A DNA stretch of 64,000 nt from Ophiodon elongatus. Taxonomy: Eukaryota > Chordata > Actinopteri > Perciformes > Hexagrammidae. The notes beneath the pieces were generated by a model. The model saw only the letters and a program-made list of their open reading frames with translations. It was not told where the DNA came from and searched no databases. A program made the position numbers and the translations under genes. Where the stretch lies: the NCBI GenBank assembly GCA_016806645.1, contig JACSYO010001629.1, positions 897,001 through 961,000 on the forward strand. Direction: 5' to 3'. Positions 13,519 through 26,309 of this stretch are shown piece by piece. The stretch's first letter is position 1. Each line of letters opens with the position of its first letter.

Positions 13519-13580
<62 letters not shown>
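13519..13580. repeat. (TA)31 microsatellite
   Basis: An uninterrupted (TA)n tract of 62 bp in an AT-rich neighbourhood. It is self-complementary and so prone to cruciform formation. Confidence 0.97.
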
Positions 13581-13583
<3 letters not shown>

Positions 13584-14000
13584 CATATATATGTTTTTTC
13601 TTTTTCTTTTCCTTTATTACAAATACGTGCCATATATTTTACGAATGTGCACCAGATGACAAAATATTTGCTATATTTCAGATTAACATTATCTTATATA
13701 TCGTATCGTATCTTATTATTCATACAGCATTTCTGACTGTGAATAGCGTCAAAAAGACAAACAATATTAGAATAATGTAGTCCATTCATTAATGAATCAT
13801 ATTTTATGTTAGTGTAGTTTGTATATAGCCTCTGGGGCTTTTGGTGCAGCTGGAGGTCACAAAGGTCAGGACATTGGGGCCGCACAGACTTGTTCACTCT
13901 AACGAGGTGAGGAGTGTCCGTCTCCGCTTCCTCGCTCTCATTCACACGTCGTATGAGGAAGAACCTGACAGCTCGCCATCAGAAACCACTTGACTGCAGG

Positions 14001-14415
14001 GCAGGGTTATTATTGCAAACTGAAACTGACACTGAAACAAAAACAAGCATTGAAAAATAAACTAAAGTGAAACTAAATAAAAAAGATATACTATAAGAAA
14101 AACTGAAACTAAACTGAAATGATATTGCCTGAACTTATGTGATCCAGCTTGGGTCGGGATGTAATGGCAGGCAACCCCGATCAAAAGATTTAAACATTAT
14201 GGTATATTTCTACACAGTTCTCCAACCATGTTTTTTGTTTGTGTATGTAGCTACATTCTTCTGAGAGAGTTCACCGTGGCCCTAACAAAAAACACAACTA
14301 AAAATCAACTGTAAAACAAAACCATTCTGAAGTACGAAATTAGCTAAAACGCACTCTGAGACTAAAATGAAATTTGAAAAAATTAATTGTAAATTTAACA
14401 CTATTATAACCTTGC
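14001..14415. mobile_element. Probable MITE / non-autonomous DNA transposon, about 415 bp
   Basis: The left end is gcagggttattattg and the right end, reverse complemented, is gcaaggttataatag: 15-nt terminal inverted repeats with three mismatches. The interior is rich in 'actgaaacta' and 'aaactaaa' words on both flanks, with a central segment containing cttgggtcgggatgtaatgg. This arrangement matches a repeat that I recognise from many teleost genomes. No transposase ORF is present. A target-site duplication is not clear. Confidence 0.65.
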
Positions 14416-16949
14416 TGTGGGGGATAGGAAATGACTTGTCAAAAGAAATAGACTGAACTGGAATCTGAAAAGACTGGTTCCAAGAAATGCATATGACCTC
14501 AGGAGCAGTCAGATTCATGTAAACACATTCATCCCTATTGAAGTGTGCCATACAGTGGAAGGCATTGTAAAGTGGTATTGACAAATTGCATTAAGAATAC
14601 AAAAAAAATTGCATTGAATTAAGAAATTGGCAGGACAAATTGGCTATTTTGATCATTTTTCTGCTCCCTCAAAGAACTTCGCCAACAATTGATACTGGCC
14701 TTGCTAATTCTCCACTATTGAACAAAATAATTTCATGAGCTATGACGAAGGTCACACAGTGGTCTTGGGATACAAGTCTTCCTTTATCTAACTGCAAATA
14801 AAGCTCACCGTCGCTTCAAGGTTTGTACCACAACAACATTTCCAGAGGGGAAAACTACAACAATGGCACATTCAGATTTTTCACTTTTGACAACAGGCGA
14901 AGATGTTTGCCGGTAACCTGGTAGCACCTGGTAGCCCTTGGAAGTTTAGAATGTAGGTATCATGAAGGGGAGAGGCGCCAGAGATGGACTGTGAGACTGT
15001 GTAAACATGCATGTAGCCACTGGGATTCTTCATGGCCCTGCTAATGGCCTCTCTGCCATGCCAAATCCCCCTTCTCTCCAAATATTTAGACCACTACTCG
15101 CAACAGAACAGGCCCTATGATATACTGTGCATCCCCAAACCTTTGAATTTGCAGGAAGGAGGAAACTGGTAAACTGGTGTAAATAGAAGAACAAAAGGCT
15201 GCAGCCCAGAGAGAAGGATTCGTCTTCCTCTCTGCATTGCTGGTGTCATGCTGAATGTCCCCTGCTCCCTCAGAGATAACGCCGGCTGTGCCCTCACAAG
15301 ACATACAGTTATGGTTGACTTCATTCCTCCCAGGTCATCTCGTGAAGGCGGAAGAAGAAGAAGATGACAGAATTCATTCACCTTAAACGCGACATGGAAA
15401 CACAGCACTTTATCTGTCTTGCTCGTTCGTTTGACATGTGAGAAATAAACATGCAGGCAGAGAAAACTCAGATGTACGAAACACCCAAAATCACCAGCAG
15501 GAATTAATGCGCTGTCTTTTTTTTCTTTCTTCGACACAGACTTTCCATTTGGATCAACGGCTTGTCTGTGACTATTTAACGTCGCTTATTACTGCGGGGA
15601 ACCGAAGCGTTTAACGTTCATCCCTTCAATAACCTCTTTTTTCTGGAACAGAGCACAGCACGAGTGCCACTACGCTCTCTCAGGGCAGGTTGTTTTACTC
15701 TGCCTCCCCAGATAACAGAAGACGACTTTATTAGACTCAACAATGCTGCTAGCTTAGGAGGCTTTTATTTTGATATGAACAATTAGCTTTTTGTGGTTCG
15801 TAAAGAGACAGGTGATTAACACATTAGCTGCACCTTGTAATAGCCCTCATAGAATATGTTTCCAAAGATACCAAATATGTGTAGCTACATTTTGGGAAAA
15901 TGTGTCGGACCTTGCTGCAGGATTATTGGGAAAAGGGGGTGTTCAGATTTTTGGGGGTGGGCACAATAAATCAGTAATTTGAATAGCAAAATCTAGGCCT
16001 GTGCCTGTAGCCGACAAATTGTATGGGCTGAGAGATCATAATGAGCACAGCTATGCAGTCCAGATCAATGAAGCAACAGGCTGAAAGTGAGCCTCCAAAA
16101 TCCATTCAGTGCACAAGATTTGACCCACAGTCTGTTACGGAGCAATGGCGCCAGTGTGCCATGAATACATTCACTCTTACAAGTTGGCATCTTGGACAAT
16201 TCTTTAACTCGCCAACAAGTTCTTTAACAGAGTGGGAGGCGATGCTTTTCCATGACGTGAAACCTCCTGAGCAAAAGGTTTGAGCGACGTCGGCGCACTT
16301 GGCGCACTCGCCTCCAGCAGCTAGGCACCTCAAACTGCATCAACAGCACTGAAGTACAGACGGTAAATTGGAAAATACTGGATTGCTATGCTGCTAAAAA
16401 TACTTAAAATAACAACTCATTATGTTAATTGTTATTGGGTGGCAACTGGAGGGGAGAAGACAGGATGCCAGCAAGAGGGGAGCAGGGGTTAACAAGGGTG
16501 AGCCCGGCCCCTAAACGCTGACTCAGGTGACACCACGTGAGGCAATTTACTAGCCATTTGACGAGACCCTATTTTCACACTGTTTGGGTAGGCCTATGAT
16601 AACATGGACAGCAGCCATTGTCTCTCCAGAGAACAGAAACAATCAAACTGTTCATTGCTAGTCTAGTCTACCTCCACTCGACTGAGTTTTTCATGTAACC
16701 TTGACATCCTAGCTTTGAAAATGATTTAAGACCAAGAGTAAAACATAAAAAAGTTAAAATGATATCATAAAAATCTGTTTTTTTGTTGTTGTAATAAACA
16801 CATCTGAAGAAAAAAATGAAAGTGTTGGAGAGTCAAAGGTACTTTGAAATATCACCCTGTGTATGTGTGTGTCTCTTGTGAGATGTTGAGATGATCCGCT
16901 CCCAAACATCCATTTTCCCCCTGAAGGCTAGAACAGGTCACAGTGTCAA

Positions 16950-17400
16950 CATGCTCATTTGAAGATCAGGGCCTGCTAGAATTTTCACACTTCCCCACGT
17001 GCTGGCTAATTGGCCATAATTGCCTAATTAACTGGTCAGTGATTTCTCTTTAATTATTCAGGTTTTTCATGTTTCCTCCCGCCCCTTCACCTCCCTCCAT
17101 ATTGTTAGCAGTAAAGACAGGGCCTGTTTGGAGTGTCATGTTTAATAAAGTGCGCTGGGATGGGACCCAATTAATATCATGAGCTGAACCCTCATACAGA
17201 CGAGAAAGACTGGAACCTAAACGGGGACATTTCCCCAGGACATTATTAAATCTGATTACATCAGATTTAATTTGAGCAATGGTGCCTGCAGGGTATAAAA
17301 TTGTCTTAAAGGTATACATGTTAAATCATTAAGCATCCTCTAATCCTAAATTACTCACCTGTAAATGTCCTCGTGTGAGCTGGAAAGATGAACGTCATTA
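16950..17400. other. Candidate conserved non-coding element with 11-bp palindrome
   Basis: It contains ggctaattggccataattgc, ctaattaactggtcagtga and ctctttaattattcagg. At 17246-17270 a perfect 11-bp inverted repeat (ttaaatctgat / atcagatttaa) flanks tac. No ORF of note and no repeat family is recognised. Confidence 0.4.
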
Positions 17401-17819
17401 ATTTGACTGGATTATTTAGGGAAACATTCTTAGAAGTAATACTGCAGATTTTTTGAAAAGCCAATTTTGATACAACATCCCATTTCTCTTTATCGTATTG
17501 GTGTGGAATCTGAAGTCTCACTATGGACATTTCAAAACCAAGTCAAATCAAATTAAAACCTATACTTACTGAAATACTGGTATTTTGCTGAGCATGTTTA
17601 AAACAAGCTGGACATAATGCGATTCACAAAATGAATAAAAACATAAATACAGTAAAACATATACAATAAAAGGACAGTGGTTACTGTAAGTGTTATTGAT
17701 ATACATGCATTAATCTATTCATTCCTTTTCCATATATGCTGGCTCCTACTGGGTGGAACTCATCCCATCCTGCACTTGCTTGAAGGCTGGCAAACGATCC
17801 ATCACTCTATCACGTGACA

Positions 17820-17925
17820 AAAACACACCTGAGTTGTTTATTACCGGGAACCGGTTATTTGAGATATCTTAATGACTGTTCTTAATGACTTTCGTGGTTA
17901 AATAAAGGTTGAATTGAACAAATAC
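17820..17925 (+). mobile_element. Probable 3' tail of a LINE-type repeat
   Basis: The block ends in taatgactttcgtggttaaataaaggttgaa, which resembles the short 3' terminus (..ctcaatggactttcctggttaaataaaggttaaa) of common fish non-LTR elements. No coding remnant is visible upstream. Identification is from memory of the tail motif only. Confidence 0.4.
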
Positions 17926-17969
17926 ATATGAAGCAATAATAATCTAATGATATAATAAATGATAGTATA

Positions 17970-18140
17970 TCACCAACAGGGGGAATTGTTCTGCACTGAG
18001 TACATGTAGTTGTGATATTTTGGTATATTTAGCTGAAAATACACTACGTAAGTAACATTTTCAAGTATTTTCACTGTGGTGTTGGTACTTTTACTAAAGT
18101 AAAGGATTGCAACGATTCTCTCACCATTGACAATCACAAT
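17970..18140 (+). repeat. Teleost 'tgagtacttttactt' repeat (family D), degenerate copy
   Basis: It contains gttctgcactgagtac, gaaaatacactacgtaagta, tcactgtggtgttggtactt and ttactaaagtaaagga, the ordered landmarks of a common fish repeat. A second degenerate copy in the same orientation lies at 30.5 kb (gttctgcattgagtact). Confidence 0.6.
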
Positions 18141-18953
18141 GGAGAACATAAACCCCACAAACAATGGACAAAAGACCAAGACTCAAACACAGGACCTAGT
18201 TATAGTGCATGTTAACATAATGCATTACCTAAAACCTTGCACATGCATAACCATACACGCTGAAAGGTCTCTCTCTTAAACCCACAGCGTTTCAGTCAAT
18301 GATCAATCCAGAAGTGTGAGGTTTGAATGACTGATTTTTAGCTGTATTCCCAGCCCTGAAGAGTCCTCTGATCTCTTCATCCCCCCACCTCTCTCTCTCT
18401 CTGTCTGTCACTCTGATAGCCTAATAGCTCTTCTCTTCCTTGGTAGTCCTACGAGTATTTCTGCACCAAGGACCTTCAGATCATATTACCCAAGGCTAGT
18501 CAAGACTCTTCAAATTGTAACCTTATGATCCTCCAGGCCAAACTTAATGGGACACCAGAGTCCTAACCCGCCCCAACCAGCCCAGTGGATTAGTGCTACT
18601 CGGATCCGATCACATCCTGGCCCGTCACAGAGGCCCTTCAGACCAACTAACTGCAAATCTGAGGCGGCACCTCTTGGCCCAAGACCTGCCCGAGTTTACC
18701 CATAGCCTCAGGTCGTGTGGCCTCGCTGACCAGCCTCTGTGCCCTCGGGGAACTGAAACAGCAGCAGCAGCGAGGGAGAGAGAGGCCGGCCGACCCAGAA
18801 AGACCAGCATGGCCAGACACATGAAGGGGCCCTCCCCGCTTTCTGCGGACAAAGATCTGAACTAAAGAACATCTGGAGGGCATCGCTGCAGGCAGCAAGA
18901 GGCTAAAGTGAGGCTCGTCAGCAGAGGAAGGGGAATGAATTACAGAGAATGAA

Positions 18954-18958
<5 letters not shown>

Positions 18959-19016
<58 letters not shown>

Positions 19017-19025
19017 AAGAGAGAG
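18959..19025. repeat. (GA)n microsatellite
   Basis: A (GA)n purine tract of about 67 bp. Confidence 0.95.
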
Positions 19026-21799
19026 GAAGGGAGGCAGAAATAGACAGACATAAACAATAAATTTTTTTAAAGATAGATATCAAGTATTTCTCAAATCTCA
19101 AATGGAACTTTTTTGTCACATTTGGAAACCTCTGATTTACTCAACAAACACTGCTGTTTACCTACCAATTGACCATTTGACAAGCTCCTTCCCTCCTCGG
19201 GGACTGTCGCAAGGCCTGTCAAGCTTTGCACTCTAGCACGGCGCATGCAGTTTACAATGATCATTTGCCAAATAACGCTTAAAATAAATCTCAGTCATTT
19301 TGAAAACGTGGGTCCTTGGTTTCACACAGAGGCCGACATAAGAAGGGTTCTCAATTCTGAAAGGGGGCCATGGATTTTGCCATCATAGCTAGCTAGCTAG
19401 TTAATTATCATGAGCTCCACGGGATGGCTGAAAAGTCTGTGTCCAGCTGACGTATTTTGAAATGAGAACCCAGTGAAATTACCTTTATTATGCATTTGAT
19501 GGCTAGTCTTAGTACTATATATGTACAGTATGGTAGTGACAAATTTAAGATGAGGCTGGTTTCTGTTTGTAGTCCGAGTGGTATTGGCCAATCGTGTTTG
19601 AGCAGGCTTTGGGCTTTTTTTTTGGTTTGAACTTAGCTTGTAAACTGGCTACATGTGAAACAATCAGGTCGTACGCGTCACCTCTCAACTCCAACTCCAG
19701 TTGTGCATCTCAAGTTTCTATTAGGACTGTCGCGTTTTATGGATGCGTACCGAAACTCGGTATTAAACGGGCCCGGTGTTAAATTATTAAAGATCGTACT
19801 ATTGATAAGCCTCTTCATTACTGGTGTTTTCTATTTGTACTTTTTAACGTTTTGGTGTCATTTATTATCACGCTGCAGCACACATCTGCACTACTGTCTC
19901 AATCAGGAGAGGAGAAGTATCTTCAGGGATATTTCAGGGATTTATGACTGCAATTCCATAAACTTGCAACAGACAAGAATGTGAGAATGTGTGTTTTGAA
20001 CCTGATTATTTTCACCTTTGTTTTCATTTACCGTCTGCTGATCTTTAAGACAACCTGTCTTTGAAGCTCAACAGCTGATCCATGAGACACTACCGCATTA
20101 CAATAACCAGCCTATAGCTTTGAATACAGGTTCAGCGTACAAACAAGGACAAATGAGAATAAGCATAGCAGCCACTTGGTTAGTGAGAACAAAAGATATA
20201 TTAACAGAGTGTGGAGACAGAGAGAGGGAGAGATATGGCTGAGACTCTTTATTGCGCGTGAGTTGAAACAGAGGCAAATATCTGAGCCTAATCGCAAAAC
20301 CCACTTAAAGAACAATGTCAAAAGAATTAAGTCCACAATGTCAGAGCTCAGCATAATGGAAGCCAACAAGTTGACAGGGAACTAGTGAATTTGTGGTGGG
20401 CATGCAGCGGCTGAGATATCCGGCAAAACTTGTATGTTGACTAGTCTTTTATCTGATTGGATTACTGTTACTTAGACCACATGCAGTCAAGCGTGAGTAA
20501 CACAAAGCTCTTTTTTTAGATTTGCTCTGTCTCTCTCTCTCTCTCGTTTGGTTTAAGATCCTGGTGGGTGGAGGTGATGGATGGATGTAGACTCACTGAC
20601 CTACATGAACGACGTTTCCACACTCGTGTCTGTCATTTAAAGGACGTATAGGCCTCATTTGGAACATACAGGGTGATTATATCTCTGATTTCAGTGCCTT
20701 GAGGCTCATGTGAGGGGCACATTGGTACCAATCAACATGAGGGTTAAATGCATTAGTGAGCCCATGCATAAGATTTTAAAAGCTAGCAAATCAATGCTGT
20801 GCGTCATCTACTTCTGTGTTTCAAGTTGGCTAACATGTCCAATCATGAATGCAGTTATCTAAAGTTAGAGGGGTCAATCTTTTTTTTTTTCATTTTTGTG
20901 TATCCAAACAACATGTAACTGTGAAAATAGTATTGATAAGAGCACCTGCAGTTTGAGAACCAGTCAAAAAAGAAAAATATATATATTTCAGACAGTTTGA
21001 GGTTACACTCGATAATTTCACTGCTGCAACCTTTTCATTTAGAAAACACTCCCACCTTTCAATAGATCTATTTATTTATTTTTGGAAGCCTATTCATCAG
21101 CTTTGTCATTGTGGGAAAAAATGGTGATGCTAGACTGTGTTTTCAATTAGGTTGCTCGCTGTTTACAGGTATTGTGCTCGGGGCTGTTGGTCCAGCGTAG
21201 CCTGGCCTCTAGGCCATTGTGCCCGCCGACAATAGATAATGAGCTATCCGCCCATATGCATCCAGCATAAGACGGACACACTCATACACACACACAGTAT
21301 GCTTTTACGAAGACAGGGCCGAAAACACGCAGCCAGTGTTGTCCTCAGTTTGCATCGATTGATCTGTTCTGCTTGCATTTATTTAATTTGTTTCATGAAA
21401 TAATTTGACCTAAACTAGTGAGTGTTTGCGGGGAGGGAAGCACTGGGAGCATTCACAACAAGGTCAAGAGCTTGATCAGGTGCTCTTCACAGTCCTGCGA
21501 GACATTCAATGACCAGCACAACAAATTACTATTTTAAAACAACCTTTGAGGCATAAAAGTGGTTACCTCAGGCTTTTTGTTTGCAGAATTTACTGTAGAG
21601 AAATGAAAGTTGCATCACATATATAGCAATCCTGTATGATCCACTAGAGAGTTTGTCTATGTGATTGTTTTGGTCTGATTTTAATTTCTGGTCTATATGC
21701 CAAAGCAGTCTGAATTATAAAGTAAACCTTTATTTATAGTGGGGGGCCACAGCAGCGCATAGTTAGCAAACAATTGCTGATATACAGAGCCAGCAGATA

Positions 21800-22230
21800 T
21801 TTATATCAGCATTCATTTGGGGTCGTGTTTCTGTCCATCATTTACTCTTTTAATCCTTTTAGCCCTGGTTTGGTTTCCACTAACTCCTGAGGGAAATATC
21901 CGGCCTCTTTACAGCGAAATGCTCCACGATGTTCACCAGCTAGTCGCTAACTTTGTCTCTCTGCCATTCGGTCAAGTAGATTATGGCGGCTATTTGGGTT
22001 TGTCGTAACACGTGCCTGTTGCATCTGAAAATGACACAGGTGAGAGTGAACCGAAACCGTCAAATCATGGGACATAAAACCAAAACAAAGAGCTGAAAGA
22101 GGCTAAAGCTGCAGAGGGGGATAATTCTCTGTTTATACAAGCCACCCCTTTCACATTGTACATAGTCAATGTGTCAATATCGTCAGGATATTGATTATAC
22201 AGCTTTAAAAGAAACAAATTACTTTTTACT
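21800..22230 (+). repeat. Interspersed teleost repeat (family C), longest copy
   Basis: The 5' part (cagcgaaatgctccacgatg, ttcaccagctag) is the reverse complement of a segment at 38.25 kb, and the 3' part (aaaccaaaacaaagagctgaa ... cacattgtacatagt) matches 3.06-3.22 kb. The three together define one repeat family within the window. A 63-codon ORF inside it is a chance reading frame. Confidence 0.65.
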
Positions 22231-22249
22231 TGTCTCTTATTTTAACACA

Positions 22250-22640
22250 TTGAGTTCAGTTACTTGCCACAACGGTTGTATAATGTCTTCTGTGGCTCTG
22301 TAAGGGACCAAGAGTCCCCCTATTGATGTCATCAGGGTTATTGTTTTGGCTAGAATACAACTAACATTTAGTGGGGAGCCTGCGCAATAAACTGGGGGAG
22401 TGGTGTCGAAAGATGTAGAGATTACCAGGCGCTGAAAGTCTAGTGAGAGACCCTGCTAAGTTGCATTATGGGAAATGTATTTTGTGCTTTACCTGTACAT
22501 GAGACTGAAAGTCAGGATATCTCTACCTCTGCTGCTCCGATTTTGATTATTATATATCTCGTAAGTCCCCCAAATGTTATGGCAGTGCATACTAAATCAC
22601 TCAGGTACACCTTGACGCCATAAGATATTCTTTCTCAAAC
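22250..22640. repeat. Repeat-like block (family J)
   Basis: The block contains gatgtcatcagggttattgt, ctaacatttagtggggagcc and ttgcattatgggaaatgta, which I recall as words of a dispersed fish repeat. There is only one copy in the window, so the call rests on memory of the motif. Confidence 0.35.
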
Positions 22641-23043
22641 ATGAGTAAATGGCCTAACTCCCCCCCCCCCCCAAGCTTGCGACATGATATGAAATTGAAA
22701 TGTTTTCAGTATTCATTCTGTGCAACCATTGCTCCAGGCTGTCAGGACAGTGTGTGATGGTAGCATGGTACAATGCGACATATTGATCAAAACGAAAAAA
22801 ATACAGGTTCTTTAAATTCATCTGTCAGGTGGGCAAACTCAGGAGGACCCTTGAGCAGTTAAGGAGATAACTCAGCAGGCGGTTTACATGCCGCAACTGA
22901 TGCGGAAAAAATAAAAAAAAGGGGGCCACCTAGCTCGTCATGGCCACATCAAAGGGAACCTGGTTATTAACGGGCAGGAAGAGCAGCGAAGGCCGCATTA
23001 CCATCACACACACACATCTCACTGTCCTCATTTATAATCAGGA

Positions 23044-23075
<32 letters not shown>

Positions 23076-23088
23076 ACACACACACACT
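23044..23088. repeat. (AC)n microsatellite
   Basis: A 45-bp (AC)n tract with a single cagaca break. Confidence 0.95.
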
Positions 23089-24999
23089 AAACATACGCAC
23101 AGGCAGGAAGGACACGCACCATAACCAACACAAGCTAACAGGGACAAAATACTTTCCACGCGCACAACAACCAGACGCTGTTTTTGCCTCTCACAACTAA
23201 TTAGGCAACTTATTGAGCTCAAGATGCAATATGCATGTTAACTTGATGGGTCATGTCTGGTTTCAGAAAAAAAGGGAAAATGCTTTGATGTTTACAGAAC
23301 TTGGCAGTAAATCACTGGCAGCAAACAATTACAGAATTAATGAAGATCCGGAAACAATAAGCGCGGCTATTGTTGCAAATGCATGCATGTTAATATCGGA
23401 AAATGCATGCATGTTAAACGTGATTTCAGACAATGGTGCGCCTCAGAGTGTATGCAAGCTTATTACTGGTCTTGAGTGCCTCAAGTGTGACGGTGGGCTT
23501 TCTTTTGTCAATCAATCAGTTCAATTTATTTTGGCCCATGGACTATATTTGTTGAAGATCATATTCAAACTGTAAGAGCAGCCATTTATCACACACAATA
23601 CGAATTGTATAAAAGACACATACAAGCGTGCATGCACATCACGTCAAATAATACGATTAAAGAATGCATTAATTATAGGCCTATTATTCTTCACCATGAA
23701 CAGTCTATCTAATTATAAAACTTTAACACATACAACAATAAACATAATGTACCATGATAGATTAAAAACTACACTGCTCTATCAGCCACAGCAGCATCAC
23801 AGGTGGCTTTAACTAACAAATAATATATGTATTAATAAAGAGGGCAAAGAATGTATACTTGTTTTGAGTGCATATATAATATGCCTTTTGCTAATTCTAA
23901 TACCCAGTGTGGGAAAATATAGCGTGGTGAGCAAATGTCCCAGTCCAGGGTCATTTAATAATGTCTTTGGACTGACTTGTTTGCATGGTGGAGCAGAAGT
24001 GAGGGATTTAGGTCACATGCAAATGTCTTGCTTGTAATATTTTCAGCATGTGTTGATCCATCTGGAGCTTGCAGCAGAATAATAAGCACAAGCCTGGCTA
24101 GCATGTGCCGACATTCAAAAGGCGGCAAAGACATGCTCAACAGCTAAAGGCGACGTGCTGTGTAGCTTATCTAAACTAGGCTAAAAAATGTTAAATTTCC
24201 CTACACTTGAATTATTAAAGGGATGAACAGAATCCCTGTCCTAAAAATCTAATATCTGGACCTGTCACTTGTTGAATTTTGCCTGAAATGAAGATTCAAC
24301 CTACTTGCTCATAAATGCTTCAAAATGGCCTATCTTAGCACAACACTGTTTTTTTTCAGTGACGAGCGCTGCAGGGAATGATGTCTGTGCGCCCCGCGCT
24401 GCAACAAAAATTAATTAAACACGACTTTGGGTTGTGATCACACATGTCACGTTAGATTTCAGCGCACGAATGGCCACGCTGAGTGCAAGGCTCCGTCTAA
24501 TCATGGAAAAAGTTGTCATGGCGTTGGCGCCCCTGCTTGGTATCTGCGCGTGGTACCCGCCCAGGAAACAACAGGCTGTCTGAAACCTGCGCCCACCACT
24601 GCCTCTCGGGCTCAAACCTGTGCGACGCGCAGGCCTCACGAACTGTCGGCGAAACGGAGGCGTCTCTTTAAATTACTCACAGACTCATTCATGGGAACAG
24701 CAGAACGGGATGAAGCTGCCGAGCAGAGGTGGTTTCTTGATAATTGTACCATATTCAGTCCACCACCAGCCAGGCAGGGCGCTGAATTTGCTGAGAAAAT
24801 AAAGGTCCCTTGGTGTAACAACTTGTCTCGCACCACCAATAGTTGGGTTATTTTATACACAGTACAGCCAGTGCTGTCCCTCTGAAACAGACAAATACAA
24901 GAAATAAAGAAAAAAGTAATTCAATTAATCATTAAATAAATGTATATGATTTCGGTGTTATGGATCCTGTCTTTTGGTCACAGACTGGAGTCCATGGCG

Positions 25000-25019
25000 A
25001 GGTCAGAGGTCAGAGGTCA
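25000..25019 (+). promoter_or_regulatory. Triple AGGTCA with 1-bp spacers (overlapping DR1 elements)
   Basis: Three perfect AGGTCA half-sites at 25000-25005, 25007-25012 and 25014-25019 are each separated by a single G. This gives two overlapping DR1 elements, the site class bound by PPAR/RXR, RXR homodimers, HNF4 and COUP-TF. It lies 4.0 kb downstream of the malic enzyme stop codon. Binding is an inference; a 7-bp tandem repeat arising by slippage would look the same. Confidence 0.4.
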
Positions 25020-25820
25020 AGGTGGAAGCCCATAATATGCTGCTCAGGCACACTTCAACAGCTGCTATTCTAAATGACCACTCGATCTTTGAGTTAAGCC
25101 TGTAAATGTAAAGAAACAACTGAACATAAAAGATCGATAGATTAATTAATCACTGTTGCTTTTAAAATAACAGTGTTATTTTTTAATTTATTTTTTAAGA
25201 AAAATAAGGGTCAAAAGGTCAAATTTCAAACAAGTACAAGAACTACTGTAATTCATTTCCAAAACAGATAGTATGCAGTTTGTTTCAGCAGATGCTCTGA
25301 GACTCGGTGTGGCTGCAAAGAAAAGCCGCGCAGGATAATTCAAAAGATGTGAGAGCAGACATCGGCACTTCTGCATTGGCCTCTGAGATTATAGGCAGCA
25401 TCAGTACCAGCAAGGCACAGAGGCATCATGGGATTTCAGTCATGTCTGCTCGTACTTACAGATACTAGTTGTTGTTGTATTTTTTAAACACAATTTACAG
25501 CATTTATTCATCTTTTATTTTGCAGTTTATATAGCTCAGGTATGACCTTTTTAATGTTGAAGATGAAATGTTGACAAATTGGAGGGAAGATGAGGGCATA
25601 TGCCAATTTTCTTTATTGTTAAAAAAAAATTAAAAGGTAATTATTAGGATTATTTTAGAATATAATTTAGAATAATATACAACATATCAACATAGAATCC
25701 TATTTGCCTGCAAGTCAAAACAGCATTCATCACGTCATAAGCTGTAAAGCCTGACATTTAGCTAGCTAGCGCTAACTCACAAAAATTGACAGATTTTTTA
25801 AAAGACCTTATGAGCAGGCA

Positions 25821-25841
25821 GACACACACACACACACACAT

Positions 25842-25906
<65 letters not shown>
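25821..25906. repeat. (AC)n microsatellite
   Basis: An 86-bp (AC)n tract with one tgc interruption. Confidence 0.95.
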
Positions 25907-25908
<2 letters not shown>

Positions 25909-26309
25909 TGTTGTTAAACTACACTGACAAGCAATGCTTAAAAGGGAAACAGAAATATTGAATCTAATCGACTGATTAAATATTTTAAATATTAATGGTA
26001 TTATAACTATCATTGCATTAATAAAAATAAGGAAATATATATTCAGAAGTTTTCTTTTATTTATTTTTTTATCATTTGTATTGGGTTTTTAAAGACATCT
26101 TGCAAAAGGCTGGTTGAGAAGTGGTGACTGTAAACATGTTGCTGTTGTTAGTGTTAAACATCTTGGTTTAGTAAAAATGTCTGAATGCATAAGTATCTAA
26201 TGTTATTAAATGTGTATACTTCACATGAGCAGATATTTGCTCTTAACATGAAGTCTGTATTTCTCTGTGCCGGTAGCATTCATTCATAAGAAATGACATT
26301 TTGATCAGT

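Larger units (their letters stand above)
6750..14000. other. Intergenic DNA, no gene seen
   Basis: It holds microsatellites, two candidate conserved blocks, a perfect 10-bp hairpin at 9120-9144, G-rich tracts near 10.85 and 11.6 kb, and AT-rich sequence. The open frames of 60-149 codons are chance frames or microsatellite translations. Confidence 0.65.

Noticed and set aside
18593..19057. Overlapping plus and minus frames (90 and 136 codons) next to the (GA)n tract
   Set aside because: The minus frame is largely a SLSLSL translation of the GA repeat and the plus frame has no similarity.
24427..24885. 152-codon plus-strand ORF in GC-richer DNA
   Set aside because: No recognisable domain, both strands open, and no splice or promoter context. 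Treated as chance.
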